64,000 bases of DNA from Herminiimonas arsenitoxidans. Its GTDB lineage: Bacteria; Pseudomonadota; Gammaproteobacteria; Burkholderiales; Burkholderiaceae_D. Position 1 is the first letter of the stretch. Every line of letters starts with the position of its first letter. A program made the position numbers and the translations under genes. Shown one piece after another: positions 9,306 through 17,212 of the stretch. The DNA lies in assembly GCF_900130075.1 (NCBI RefSeq), contig NZ_LT671418.1, forward strand, positions 62,001 to 126,000, written 5' to 3'. The notes below the pieces were generated by a model. It searched no databases, had not been told where the DNA came from, and saw only the letters and a program-made list of their open reading frames with translations.

Positions 9306-9432
9306 GGCCTATTTTGTCAACGATATCTCTTGTGATGAGAGCCATTCCTGCTCGCGATTTACCTGTTAGATTTTCGATTTAGATTAAAAACTGTTGATTT
9401 ATCAGTTTGTTTGCTATCATTCAAATTGCAAT

Positions 9433-9451
9433 AACTGACTATTAGTTAGTT
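9433..9451 (+). promoter_or_regulatory. Inverted-repeat operator 3 upstream of the SDR/thiolase unit
   Basis: AACTGAC-TATTA-GTTAGTT is the third copy of the 19-bp operator-like palindrome. It lies in the 224-bp gap before the gene at 9530. A -35-like TTGCAA is at 9426-9431, and AT-rich -10 candidates (TATTAT at 9451-9456) overlap or abut its right edge. It implies a second promoter inside the cluster under the same regulator. Confidence 0.7.
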
Positions 9452-9529
9452 ATTATTAAATTCCGGATTCATGAATCACATTTCATTTCGACATTGCACC
9501 TACGGGTACGCACATTCAGGGAGGAATAC

Positions 9530-10396
9530 ATGGCTTTACTCGAAGGAAAAATAGCAGTTATTACCGGTGCCGGCCGCGGTCTGGGAGAGGCTTACGCACG
9601 ATTGCTGGCCAAGGAAGGCGCTGCGATCATCGTTAACGACATCGGCAAGAATGAGGATGGCAGCTTTACTGCAGAGGCAGTTGCTGCATCGATACGCAAA
9701 GATGGCGGCCGAGCAGTCGCCAATACGCAAGACATTGCCACGATTGAAGGCGGCAACAGCCTGCTGAAAGCGGCGCAGGACAACTTCGGCGGCGTGGATA
9801 TTCTAATCAACAACGCTGGAATTTTGCGCGACAAGACCTTGTTGAAGCAGGAAGAGCAGGACTGGGATCTGGTTCTCAAGGTCAATCTCCGCAGTATGTA
9901 TACCGTTACCAAACCGATTTTTGCGGCAATGAAAGATGCAGGACGCGGCGGTGTGATCGTCAACACCACTTCGGTTTCCGGCATTGTTGGCAATTTCGGA
10001 CAAAGTAATTACGCCGCATCCAAAGCGGGTGTCTGGGGCTTTTCTAACGTGCTGGCTCTTGAAGGTGCTAAATCGGGCATCCGTGTCTGGACACTTGCGC
10101 CGGCCGCTGCGTCAGCATTGACTGCGTCGGTCATGTCGGAAGAACTGCGCGAACAATTGGCGCCGGAGCATGTTGCTGAAGTAGTGCTGTACATGGTCAG
10201 TGAATTGTCTGGCAAACGTACCGGACAATGTCTGTTTGCTTCCGGTCAAAGCGTCAAGGAAGTGAAACTGGTCGCAGCCGAAGGATTACGAGGCGTGGCT
10301 TACGGTAAACCTTTGGATGCCCGTGCACTTGCGGCTGGTGAAGCGCAGTTGTTCCATAAGGAGCCGTCGCTGACGGTCATGGATTTTGCCAAGTAA
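9530..10396 (+). CDS. SDR, (3R)-hydroxyacyl-CoA dehydrogenase type
   Basis: A 288-residue SDR resembling the dehydrogenase domain of multifunctional enzyme type 2 (17-beta-HSD4). It has TGAGRGLGEAYA at residues 12-23, the characteristic VNDIG after the second strand, NNAGILRDKTLLK, and the catalytic Tyr161-x3-Lys165 (YAASK). Members oxidise (3R)-hydroxyacyl-CoAs of branched or ring-derived side chains, or reduce the ketones. The ATG at 9530 is chosen for its GGGAGG site 6 bp upstream, over the in-frame start at 9494. It is followed by an SCP-x-like thiolase, a pairing common in sterol or branched-chain side-chain degradation. The substrate is inferred only by family. Confidence 0.85.
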   Translation: MALLEGKIAVITGAGRGLGEAYARLLAKEGAAIIVNDIGKNEDGSFTAEAVAASIRKDGGRAVANTQDIATIEGGNSLLKAAQDNFGGVDILINNAGILRDKTLLKQEEQDWDLVLKVNLRSMYTVTKPIFAAMKDAGRGGVIVNTTSVSGIVGNFGQSNYAASKAGVWGFSNVLALEGAKSGIRVWTLAPAAASALTASVMSEELREQLAPEHVAEVVLYMVSELSGKRTGQCLFASGQSVKEVKLVAAEGLRGVAYGKPLDARALAAGEAQLFHKEPSLTVMDFAK

Positions 10397-10407
10397 GTGA
10401 ATTATGT

Positions 10408-10446
10408 CCGGGAGGTATTGGCCTTATCCATCACCCCGGTTTTTTT
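10408..10446 (+). terminator. Possible terminator or attenuator between SDR and thiolase genes
   Basis: CCGGG (10408-10412) can pair with CCCGG (10435-10439), and seven T follow at 10440-10446. The loop is long (22 nt) and the stem short. It may lower rather than stop expression of the thiolase, which starts 15 bp later. Confidence 0.4.
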
Positions 10447-10460
10447 GAGAGAGAACAGAC

Positions 10461-11639
10461 ATGAGTAATAAAGTATTGATTGCCGGCGTCGGCATGGTGA
10501 AATTCACCAAACCAGGAAAGAGCGAACAGTACGATGTTATGGGGGCAAAGGCTACACGTAGCGCGCTGGAAGATGCCGGTATTCCATATGAGAAAGTTCA
10601 GCAAGCCTATGTCGGTTTCGTCGGTGGTGATACCTGTTCAGGTCAGAATGCGCTGTATGGGGTAGGTATGACGCAAATCCCGATCATTAACGTCAACAAT
10701 GCTTGTGCGACGGGTTCTTCCGCATTGTTTCTGGCACGTCAGGCGGTGATGAGCGGAGTGGTGGATGTGGCGTTGGCACTGGGTTTCGAACAGATGAATC
10801 CAGGTGCGTTGGTTGCTGATAACTCGGGCCGCACGCCGATCACGGCACGTATTGATCAAGCCACGCGGAATATACGCGGATGGGATGACAATGCTCCGCA
10901 AGGTCCACAATATTTTGGCGGTGCCGGTGCCGAGTACATGGAAAAGTACAACGTCGGCGCAGATCTGTTTGGCCGCGTATCGGTCAAGGCGCGTAGCCAT
11001 GCATTGCGTAATCCTTATGCGCTTTTCACTGAGCCGCTTACGCTTGATCAAGTCATGGAATCACCGAAGATTTTTGGTCCTTTGACGCGTTTGATGTGCT
11101 GCCCGCCCACATGTGGCGCGGCTGCAGTGGTGGTGGTGTCGGAGAAGTTCGCACGTGAAAATGGCATCAAGGATACTGTTCAGATCGCTGGGATGGCATT
11201 AACAACCGACAGTCCGACCACTTTTGAATCCAGCATGCTGAAGGTCGTCGGCATTGATCTGACTCGTCTGGCGGCCAACAAGGCCTACACCGAAGCTGGC
11301 ATCGATACCTCGGACATTGATGTGGTCGAATTGCATGATTGCTTCTCGCCCAACGAAGTGGTCTGCTACGAAGGCTTGGGTTTGTGTCCAGAAGGTGGTT
11401 CCGAAAAATTCGTCATGGATGGCGATAACACCTACGGCGGAAAGATCGTCACCAATCCTTCTGGCGGCTTGTTGTCCAAGGGACATCCACTGGGCGCAAC
11501 AGGATTGGCGCAGATTTCGGAAATCGTCTGGCATTTACGCGGCACGGCTGGAGAGCGACAAGTGCAGGATGCCAAGGTCGGGGTGCAGCACAATCTTGGA
11601 CTTGGTGGCGCTTGCGTCGTGACTGTATTGACGCGCTAA
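10461..11639 (+). CDS. SCP-x-type thiolase / lipid-transfer protein
   Basis: A 392-residue thiolase-superfamily protein of the sterol carrier protein-x group. The nucleophilic Cys82 is in NNACATGS, HDCFSPNE holds the family's His, and the C-terminal block NPSGGLLSKGHPLGATG is typical. Such proteins cleave 3-ketoacyl-CoAs, often branched or sterol-like, with CoA; some lack activity and act with partners. It is the last + strand gene of the cluster and follows the (3R)-hydroxyacyl-CoA dehydrogenase. The canonical thiolase CxG motif near the C-terminus appears here as HNLGLGGACVVTVL, which matches SCP-x-like proteins. Confidence 0.9.
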   Translation: MSNKVLIAGVGMVKFTKPGKSEQYDVMGAKATRSALEDAGIPYEKVQQAYVGFVGGDTCSGQNALYGVGMTQIPIINVNNACATGSSALFLARQAVMSGVVDVALALGFEQMNPGALVADNSGRTPITARIDQATRNIRGWDDNAPQGPQYFGGAGAEYMEKYNVGADLFGRVSVKARSHALRNPYALFTEPLTLDQVMESPKIFGPLTRLMCCPPTCGAAAVVVVSEKFARENGIKDTVQIAGMALTTDSPTTFESSMLKVVGIDLTRLAANKAYTEAGIDTSDIDVVELHDCFSPNEVVCYEGLGLCPEGGSEKFVMDGDNTYGGKIVTNPSGGLLSKGHPLGATGLAQISEIVWHLRGTAGERQVQDAKVGVQHNLGLGGACVVTVLTR

Positions 11640-11646
11640 TGTAGAA

Positions 11647-11681
11647 AATGCTCTGCGCCTGAATTTTTGGCACAGAGCATT
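11647..11681. terminator. Hairpin between convergent thiolase and solute-binding-protein genes
   Basis: AATGCTCTGCGCC (11647-11659) pairs with GGCACAGAGCATT (11669-11681), 12 of 13 positions. On the minus strand a TTTTCT tract follows; on the + strand no U-run follows. It is probably the terminator of the solute-binding-protein gene, and perhaps works in both directions. Confidence 0.6.
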
Positions 11682-11732
11682 ACAAGTAAATACGTCTAAT
11701 TCTTTATTCGACTAAAGCCGCAATGGCTGTAT

Positions 11733-12854
11733 CTAGAAGACCAGACCGCTCTTTTTGAAGAGTGCGATATCGAGATAATTCGACAAATGATTGCTGCTAG
11801 GCGATGCATTAATCGATAAACCGCCCAGATCGATATTGGTATCCTGGCTCATCAATTCCTGCAAGGCTGTGCGCGAAGAGCGCTTGGATCGCTGAATTGC
11901 CTTTGCCAAGGCTTTGGCGACGGTAAATCCTTCTAAGGTCAGCGATGAAGGTGGTTCGTCGCGGTATTTCTTCATCATGTTCAAATGTTCCAGTTGAATA
12001 GATGACTTGCCCGTATTCGGATTGGGCACGACTTGTGAAAAAACCGTCCATTCCACAGCACGTGGACCGGCCAATTCACGCAACGTTTCCAGATTGATCA
12101 GCGAAGTGCCGGCCACAAAAGTCTGCGCTGCATATTTACGGAATTCCTTTAAAAACAATGCCGTACTGATCGTGTCGGCAATCACAATAACGAAGCCGGG
12201 CTTGGTCGCGGCGAGCTGGGTGGCTTCCTGCGCGTTCTGCTTCTCGTTATTTCCAATTTTTGCGGAACCGGTCAATTTCAATCCACGTCCGCGCAACTCT
12301 GTCGACAGGTTGCGAAATGCCTGCTGAGCTGATGGCACATCCTGGTAAACGATGCCGACATCCGTCATGCCGAGTTGGCTGAAGTGCGAAAAGATGTGGC
12401 GTACTTCCTGCAGATAACTTGGCCGCCAGAACAGCACGCGGTTGCTGTTCAACTCGATGGCATCGACCAATGGTGCAAATAAAATCAGATTGCTGCGTTT
12501 GAAGGACGGCGCATTCAGCACAGCTTGTGCAACGTTGTCGCCGACGCCGCCCAGCAAATAATCGATTTGGTCGCGCTCAATCAACTCATTGACTACTTTG
12601 ACGGCGACCGCAGGCACGGCTTGATCGTCTCGTACGACGTAACGAATCCGCTTGCCATTGATGCCGCCAGCCGCATTTAACGCATCAAAATAGGTTTTGA
12701 TGCCGGCGACGTAGTCGCGACCGATAGAGGCATTCGGACTGGACAAGTCTATCGCCTGTCCGATTACGATCGTGTTGGCATCATCTGCTGCGTAGACAGA
12801 AGTGGACATCAAAAAAGCAGCTGAGGCGATCGAGAAGAACCGGAGGAGGGTCAT
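11733..12854 (-). CDS. ABC transporter solute-binding protein, branched-chain amino acid (LivK) type
   Basis: A 373-residue periplasmic protein of the Peripla_BP_6 family. A signal peptide is visible: MTLLRFF, a hydrophobic core, and a likely cut after SVYA in SVYAADD. The mature part starts with TIVIGQAIDLSSPNASIG, typical of LivJ/LivK-like receptors, and continues with FDALNAAGGINGKRI. It binds an amino acid or, often in such clusters, an aromatic or acyl acid for import. No permease or ATPase gene is nearby, so it is an orphan receptor or sensor. It converges with the thiolase gene and diverges from the histone-like gene. The ligand is unknown. Confidence 0.88.
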   Translation of the reverse strand: MTLLRFFSIASAAFLMSTSVYAADDANTIVIGQAIDLSSPNASIGRDYVAGIKTYFDALNAAGGINGKRIRYVVRDDQAVPAVAVKVVNELIERDQIDYLLGGVGDNVAQAVLNAPSFKRSNLILFAPLVDAIELNSNRVLFWRPSYLQEVRHIFSHFSQLGMTDVGIVYQDVPSAQQAFRNLSTELRGRGLKLTGSAKIGNNEKQNAQEATQLAATKPGFVIVIADTISTALFLKEFRKYAAQTFVAGTSLINLETLRELAGPRAVEWTVFSQVVPNPNTGKSSIQLEHLNMMKKYRDEPPSSLTLEGFTVAKALAKAIQRSKRSSRTALQELMSQDTNIDLGGLSINASPSSNHLSNYLDIALFKKSGLVF

Positions 12855-12988
12855 GAGTGGAATGTAGTTATCGTATTTGACCGTAATTTTGTTATTGGAT
12901 TGTGACCTCTTGATGAATTTTTATCGCGGCAGTGCAGCATATTGAAAGTTCTGTTTGCGAGCGTTACATTGGGGTTTTGCCTTTTTTC

Positions 12989-13017
12989 TTGCAAAAAATA
13001 GATAAACTATATATATT
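12989..13017 (+). promoter_or_regulatory. Sigma-70-like promoter of the histone-H1-like gene
   Basis: TTGCAA (12989-12994) and TATATT (13012-13017) are separated by 17 bp in a very AT-rich stretch, 31 bp before the GTG start at 13049. This is the clearest promoter match in the gap between divergent genes. Confidence 0.55.
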
Positions 13018-13048
13018 ATTTATACTATTTATTATTAAGGAGAAGCCT

Positions 13049-13663
13049 GTGTCGAACGAAACAGAAGTAAAGGTGGAAGTAAAGCCAGCCGCCACCGTAG
13101 CTGTACCAGCAAAAAAAGCAGTAGCGCCGACAAAAAAAGTCGCGGCAAAAAAAACACCAGCTAAAACAGCGGCTAAAAAAACAACAGCAAGCGTTGCCAA
13201 GCCTAAGGCCGCAGCTACCAAAGCCGTGAAGAAGTCGCTTGCAGCAGCCAAGAAGCCGGCAGCTAAAAAAACTGTAGCTACTAAACCAGCAGTAAAGGCT
13301 AAAGCGCCAGCGAAAAAAGTTACAGCGAAACCAGCGGTCACCAAACCGGCAGCAACCAAGCCTGTTGCCAAGGCAGTCAAGCCAGCGGCAAAACCAGTAG
13401 TGCAAGCAGTTGCGAAACCTGCGCCAGAGCTAAAAGGCAAAAAAGCCAAACTGGTACGCGATAGCTTCACGATGCCGGAAATCGAATATCAGGTCTTAAG
13501 TGACGTGAAGAAAGCTTTCCTGAAAGCTGGTGTGGCGGTCAAGAAAAGCGAATTGCTGCGTGCAGGCGTTGCTTTGATCAAAGACATGGATATGACAAAA
13601 CTCAATGCAGTGATCACTGCATTGTCGCCGCTCAAAGCAGGTCGTCCAAAGAAATCCAAGTAA
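13049..13663 (+). CDS. Histone-H1-like, lysine/alanine-rich protein with a folded C-terminal tail
   Basis: A 204-residue protein starting at GTG 13049 with a strong AAGGAG site 6 bp upstream. Residues of roughly 10-125 are low-complexity repeats of K, A, P and V (PAKKA, AAKKT and similar motifs), as in AlgP and bacterial histone-H1-like proteins that bind DNA or RNA non-specifically. The last 70 residues are different and look folded (FTMPEIEYQVLSDVKKAF, then KKSELLRAGVALIK). That suggests a small conserved domain with an added basic tail. A role in nucleoid structure is likely by family but not shown by the sequence. Confidence 0.8.
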   Translation: MSNETEVKVEVKPAATVAVPAKKAVAPTKKVAAKKTPAKTAAKKTTASVAKPKAAATKAVKKSLAAAKKPAAKKTVATKPAVKAKAPAKKVTAKPAVTKPAATKPVAKAVKPAAKPVVQAVAKPAPELKGKKAKLVRDSFTMPEIEYQVLSDVKKAFLKAGVAVKKSELLRAGVALIKDMDMTKLNAVITALSPLKAGRPKKSK

Positions 13664-13718
13664 GACTTTCTGTTCTTCGTAGAAATCTTGTTGCCTGTTG
13701 TTTCAAGGCAAGTTCAAG

Positions 13719-13741
13719 CCGGCGCAATGCGCCGGTTTTTC
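13719..13741 (+). terminator. Rho-independent terminator after the histone-H1-like gene
   Basis: CCGGCGC (13719-13725) and GCGCCGG (13729-13735) form a perfect GC stem with a tight loop, followed by TTTTT. It closes the transcript before the Pho box at 13753. Confidence 0.9.
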
Positions 13742-13752
13742 ATAGTGTTGTC

Positions 13753-13797
13753 GTGTCATGAAACTGACATGATCCTGTCATTTTCTTGAAGTAATCA
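13753..13797 (+). promoter_or_regulatory. Pho box (three 7-mers) and -10 of the lipid-remodelling operon
   Basis: Three PhoB half-site repeats occur at an exact 11-bp period: GTGTCAT (13753-13759), CTGACAT (13764-13770) and CTGTCAT (13775-13781). Exactly 10 bp further is TAATCA (13792-13797), a plausible -10. The consensus PhoB unit is CTGTCAT. The gene at 13837 and the two overlapping genes after it would thus be induced by phosphate starvation. Confidence 0.88.
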
Positions 13798-13836
13798 ACA
13801 GTTACGCTTCGTTCGTCACAATACAAAGGACGACAC

Positions 13837-14604
13837 ATGCGATTACTGAATGCTTCTGCCGATACCAATCTTGCTTCTCCCAAGCTGACGCTGAGCCTTG
13901 CCAGCACGCAGAAAGAAGTACGTGAAGTACAGCGTTTGCGTTACAAGGTTTTTATCGAGTCTATGGGACTGTCTTCACTGAAGAACGAAGAGAGACTCGA
14001 TAAGGATGAATTTGACGCGTATTGCGATCACCTGATCGTGCGCGATGCAGAAACACTGAAAGTGGTAGGCACCTACCGCGTCATGAGCCCGCAAGCTGCG
14101 CGCAAGATGGGTCAGTTCTATTCCGAACAAGAGTTTGACCTGAGCCGCCTGAACAATCTGCGCAACAGCATTGCTGAAGCCGGACGGGCCTGCATCCATC
14201 CGGACTACCGCAGCGGCGGCGTCATCATGATGCTGTGGGCTGGCCTGGCCGCCTTCATGAAAAAAGAGAAGTGCGAATACTTGATCGGTTGCGCCAGCGT
14301 TAGCCTGGCTGATGGTGGCCACAATGCAGCGGCGCTGTACCACTCGCTGGCTGAAAACAATCTGGCACCGGCGGAATACCGTGTTACGCCACATTTACCT
14401 TTCCCTATTGCCGAGCGCGAAGCCGGCCATGTTGCCGTGGTACCACCGCTGATCAAGGGTTACCTGCGCAGCGGCGCATGGGTTTGCGGCAATCCGGCTT
14501 GGGATCCTGATTTCCATAGCGCCGATTTATTCATGTTGTTGCCACTGTCCAAACTAGATAGCCGTTATGCACGTCACTACCTGAAAGAGGGAAAGACAGC
14601 ATGA
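13837..14604 (+). CDS. olsB: OlsB-like N-acyltransferase (ornithine-lipid / N-acyl amino acid synthesis)
   Basis: A 255-residue GNAT-fold protein of the OlsB/hemolysin-like group, which moves a 3-hydroxyacyl chain from acyl-ACP to the alpha-amino group of ornithine as the first step of ornithine-lipid synthesis. Seen here: VQRLRYKVFIESMG, the DEFDAYCDHLIVRD block, EAGRACIHPDYRSG, and ALYHSLAENN. Length fits. A Pho box lies 56 bp upstream, and ornithine lipids are phosphorus-free lipids made on phosphate starvation in several proteobacteria. Its stop overlaps the next start (ATGA). The second enzyme, OlsA, is not in this window. A different N-acyl amino acid product is possible. Confidence 0.8.
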   Translation: MRLLNASADTNLASPKLTLSLASTQKEVREVQRLRYKVFIESMGLSSLKNEERLDKDEFDAYCDHLIVRDAETLKVVGTYRVMSPQAARKMGQFYSEQEFDLSRLNNLRNSIAEAGRACIHPDYRSGGVIMMLWAGLAAFMKKEKCEYLIGCASVSLADGGHNAAALYHSLAENNLAPAEYRVTPHLPFPIAEREAGHVAVVPPLIKGYLRSGAWVCGNPAWDPDFHSADLFMLLPLSKLDSRYARHYLKEGKTA

Positions 14605-15473
14605 AACCACGTGACCAATTTTTGACGACTGATTTTATCGGCTCGGGAGTTGGTACGAAGCGCGAGCCTGTTCGTGAGTCGAACAAGTTTCGCGCTATCT
14701 GGATTTCAGATGTTCATCTGGGAACAACCGGTTGCCAGGCGCAGAGACTGCTGGAGTTTCTGCGTAAAACGGAATCGGAAACCTTGTATCTGGTCGGTGA
14801 CATCATCGATGGATGGCAACTCAAGCGTCGCTGGTATTGGGAGCAGTCACATAACGACGTGGTGCAAACCGTCTTGAAAAAAGCCAAGAAGGGAACGGAA
14901 GTCATCTTTGTTCCTGGCAATCATGACGAAGCAGTGCGTCAATTCATCGACCTTGATTTTGGTGGCATACGCATACGCGATGAGCTGGTGCATACGACCG
15001 CGCAAGGCAAGCGCATGCTGGTATTGCACGGCGATCGTTTCGACGGCGTGATCGCTTGTGCTAAATGGCTGGCCTATGTGGGCGACAACCTCTACACGGT
15101 CATCCTTAAATTCAATCAATGGTTCAACACCTGGCGCGCCCGTGCCGGTTTGCCGTATTGGTCGCTGTCGCAGTACTTGAAGCTAAAAGTGAAGAACGCC
15201 GTCAGTTACATCTCTTCATTTGAAAATGCCTTGGCAGCAGAAGCCAAACGGCGCGGTCTGGATGGTGTGATCTGCGGTCACATTCACAAGCCGGAAATCC
15301 GCGAAATTGACGGCATCACATATTGCAACGATGGCGACTGGGTAGAAAGTCTGTCCGCATTGGTAGAGGATATGTCCGGTGCATTACGTCTGGTGACTTG
15401 GCAAGAGATCGTCATGCCACAGCAATCAGCGCAACATGAAAAGGTAGACGAATTATGCGTATCGCCATCGTAA
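14601..15473 (+). CDS. plcP: PlcP-like metallophosphoesterase (phospholipase C of lipid remodelling; LpxH-related)
   Basis: A 290-residue calcineurin-like phosphoesterase. All metal motifs are visible: SDVHLG with Asp37 and His39, GDIIDGW, GNHDE, HGDRFD and GHIHKP. By sequence it would be annotated as a UDP-2,3-diacylglucosamine hydrolase, but a related clade (PlcP of Sinorhizobium) degrades phospholipid to diacylglycerol on phosphate limitation. The Pho-box operon, the overlap with the OlsB-like gene upstream (ATGA) and the glycosyltransferase downstream (19-bp overlap) favour PlcP. A true LpxH is normally constitutive and not in such an operon. The assignment rests on context. Confidence 0.78.
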   Translation: MKPRDQFLTTDFIGSGVGTKREPVRESNKFRAIWISDVHLGTTGCQAQRLLEFLRKTESETLYLVGDIIDGWQLKRRWYWEQSHNDVVQTVLKKAKKGTEVIFVPGNHDEAVRQFIDLDFGGIRIRDELVHTTAQGKRMLVLHGDRFDGVIACAKWLAYVGDNLYTVILKFNQWFNTWRARAGLPYWSLSQYLKLKVKNAVSYISSFENALAAEAKRRGLDGVICGHIHKPEIREIDGITYCNDGDWVESLSALVEDMSGALRLVTWQEIVMPQQSAQHEKVDELCVSPS

Positions 15474-16492
15474 CGGATGCTTGGGAGCCGCAAGTCAATG
15501 GTGTCGTCAACACGTTAAAGGCAACGCGCAAACAGTTGCGTGCGAATGGTCATGCGGTACTGATGATCACGCCAGAGAACATGCGCAGCTATTCCTGTCC
15601 TACTTATCCGGAAATCCGTCTAGCCTACAAACCTTATGCCAAAGTCGCTGCTGCGTTGGATGACTTCGATGCAGACTGCATTCATATAGCGACAGAAGGG
15701 CCGATGGGTCTGGCGGCACGACGTTACTGTATTAATCACGGGCTGGATTTCACTACTGCTTATCACACGCGCTTTCCGGAATATTTGCGTGCGCGTTTTC
15801 ATCTCCCGCTGGCACTGACGTATCGCTGGTTGAAGTGGTTTCATCGTCCTGCCAAGGCTGTGATGGTGCCTACACCGCGTATGCAGGATGCATTGGAGAA
15901 AAGTGGTTTCAAGAACGTAGTGCAGTGGAGTCGCGGAGTCGATACGGATTACTTCCAGCCGGGCCAGCGTGAAGAAATGACATTAGAGCGCCCCTTGTAT
16001 CTGTATGTCGGACGTATTTCGGTCGAAAAAAATATTGAAGCATTCTTGCGGATGGAATTGCCAGGCGCGAAATGGGTGATAGGCGATGGGCCTATGCGCG
16101 AGGAGTTGGAAAAGAAATATCCTGACGTGCATTTTCTCGGCGCCAAACCGCATGAAGCATTGCCTGCCTATTACAGTTGCGCTGATGTATTCGTTTTTCC
16201 TAGCCGCACCGATACCTTCGGCCTGGTCTTGATCGAAGCGATGGCATGTGGCGTGCCGGTGGCTGCCTATCCGGTCGAAGGACCGATAGACGTGGTCGCC
16301 AATGGCAAATCAGGAATCCTGCATGAAGATTTAACGCGCGCCTGTTTTGACGCATTGAACCTCAAGCGTAATGTGGTGCGTGAACACGCGCTTGTTTATT
16401 CGTGGAGTGCAGCGACGCAGCAGTTCTTGACGCATTTGCACCCTGTACGCAAGACCGATCATATTCCTATGGCAAGGTCGTCTCTAGCGTGA
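15455..16492 (+). CDS. agt: GT4 glycosyltransferase, probable diacylglycerol glycosyltransferase (Agt-like)
   Basis: A 345-residue GT-B fold family 4 enzyme: ITDAWEPQVNGVVNTL-like N-terminus, YVGRISVEKNIEAFL at the start of the second domain, and the donor-site block FPSRTDTFGLVLIEAMACGVPV. In phosphate-starvation operons next to plcP, such enzymes glycosylate the diacylglycerol that PlcP releases, giving phosphorus-free glycolipids. It overlaps plcP by 19 bp, which means translational coupling. The sugar donor is unknown. A role in another glycoconjugate cannot be excluded, but the operon position makes lipid glycosylation most likely. Confidence 0.78.
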   Translation: MRIAIVTDAWEPQVNGVVNTLKATRKQLRANGHAVLMITPENMRSYSCPTYPEIRLAYKPYAKVAAALDDFDADCIHIATEGPMGLAARRYCINHGLDFTTAYHTRFPEYLRARFHLPLALTYRWLKWFHRPAKAVMVPTPRMQDALEKSGFKNVVQWSRGVDTDYFQPGQREEMTLERPLYLYVGRISVEKNIEAFLRMELPGAKWVIGDGPMREELEKKYPDVHFLGAKPHEALPAYYSCADVFVFPSRTDTFGLVLIEAMACGVPVAAYPVEGPIDVVANGKSGILHEDLTRACFDALNLKRNVVREHALVYSWSAATQQFLTHLHPVRKTDHIPMARSSLA

Positions 16493-16815
16493 AACATTGT
16501 GTATGCGTTTAGTGAGTTGTTTTCTTATGACGTGATGATTGTTTGTGTGGCTGCGGAGTCTCAACGACGATAAGCCAAGCTGGATAGGGGAAGTTTCCTG
16601 TCCAGCGATTCCTTCAGAGCGGAATTTTCTTTCCGTTCAACTCATTTTTCGAGTCAGCTTAAGCCAGTAATGTTTTCTGCGACGAGGTGACTGTCTTGTG
16701 TTCGCGTTGCTGCGGCATTTGGTCGTTTGCATCTTCCCTCAAAAAGAAGCAGGTATACGATGGCACGCAGTATACTGTGCTCTTTTCAGCCATTGCCTTA
16801 CCCGGAAGATTACTC
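16493..16815. other. 323-bp stretch without a recognised gene
   Basis: No coding frame with a plausible start and no Pho box was found here. A weak 5-bp inverted repeat (CGGAA / TTCCG, around 16620-16636) has no U-run. The stretch presumably holds the end of the agt transcript and the promoter of the phnA-like gene. Confidence 0.5.
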
Positions 16816-17160
16816 ATGAGCGCTTTACCTCCATGCCCACAATGCAACTCCGAATTCACGTATGAAGACAGCGGTCTTTATATTTGCCCAGAGTGCGCGC
16901 ATGAATGGTCTGCGCATGCAACTGCAGAAGCCGTTGAAGATGGCAGCAAAGTCTATCGTGATGCTGCGGGGAATGTGTTGCAGGATGGCGATACCGTCAC
17001 TGTGATCAAGGATTTGAAATTGAAGGGTTCCGCTGGAGTTGTTAAAGTGGGAACCAAGGTCAAGAATATCCGTCTAGTGGATAGCGATCATGACATAGAC
17101 TGCAAAATCGATGGTTTCGGTGCAATGAGCTTGAAGTCGGAATTTGTCAAAAAAGTCTGA
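16816..17160 (+). CDS. phnA: PhnA (YjdM) family zinc-ribbon protein
   Basis: A 114-residue protein with an N-terminal zinc ribbon ([10 protein letters not shown], then CPECAHEW) and a C-terminal SH3-like domain ([28 protein letters not shown]). Length and both parts match E. coli YjdM/PhnA. Despite the name, the family's link to alkylphosphonate use is not established. The ATG at 16816 follows GGAAG by 8 bp; longer in-frame upstream sequence looks non-coding. No Pho box is seen in front of it. Confidence 0.9.
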   Translation: MSALPPCPQCNSEFTYEDSGLYICPECAHEWSAHATAEAVEDGSKVYRDAAGNVLQDGDTVTVIKDLKLKGSAGVVKVGTKVKNIRLVDSDHDIDCKIDGFGAMSLKSEFVKKV

Positions 17161-17212
17161 TCTTGCAGTAGCGATACTTGATTGTGCCGCCTTACGATAA
17201 TTCACTTATAGC

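Noticed and set aside
12932..13048. Longer N-terminus for the histone-H1-like protein from an ATG at 12932
   Set aside because: The stretch includes the promoter at 12989-13017, and the GTG at 13049 has a strong ribosome site.
12964..13470. Open frames on the minus strand opposite the histone-like repeats
   Set aside because: They are Ala/Phe/Cys-rich mirror images of the K/A repeat coding sequence and have no start signals.
14601..15473. LpxH of lipid A synthesis
   Set aside because: Motifs fit both, but the Pho box and the olsB/agt partners favour the PlcP clade; kept as an alternative in the entry.
16620..16640. Terminator after agt
   Set aside because: Only a 5-bp stem with no U-run.
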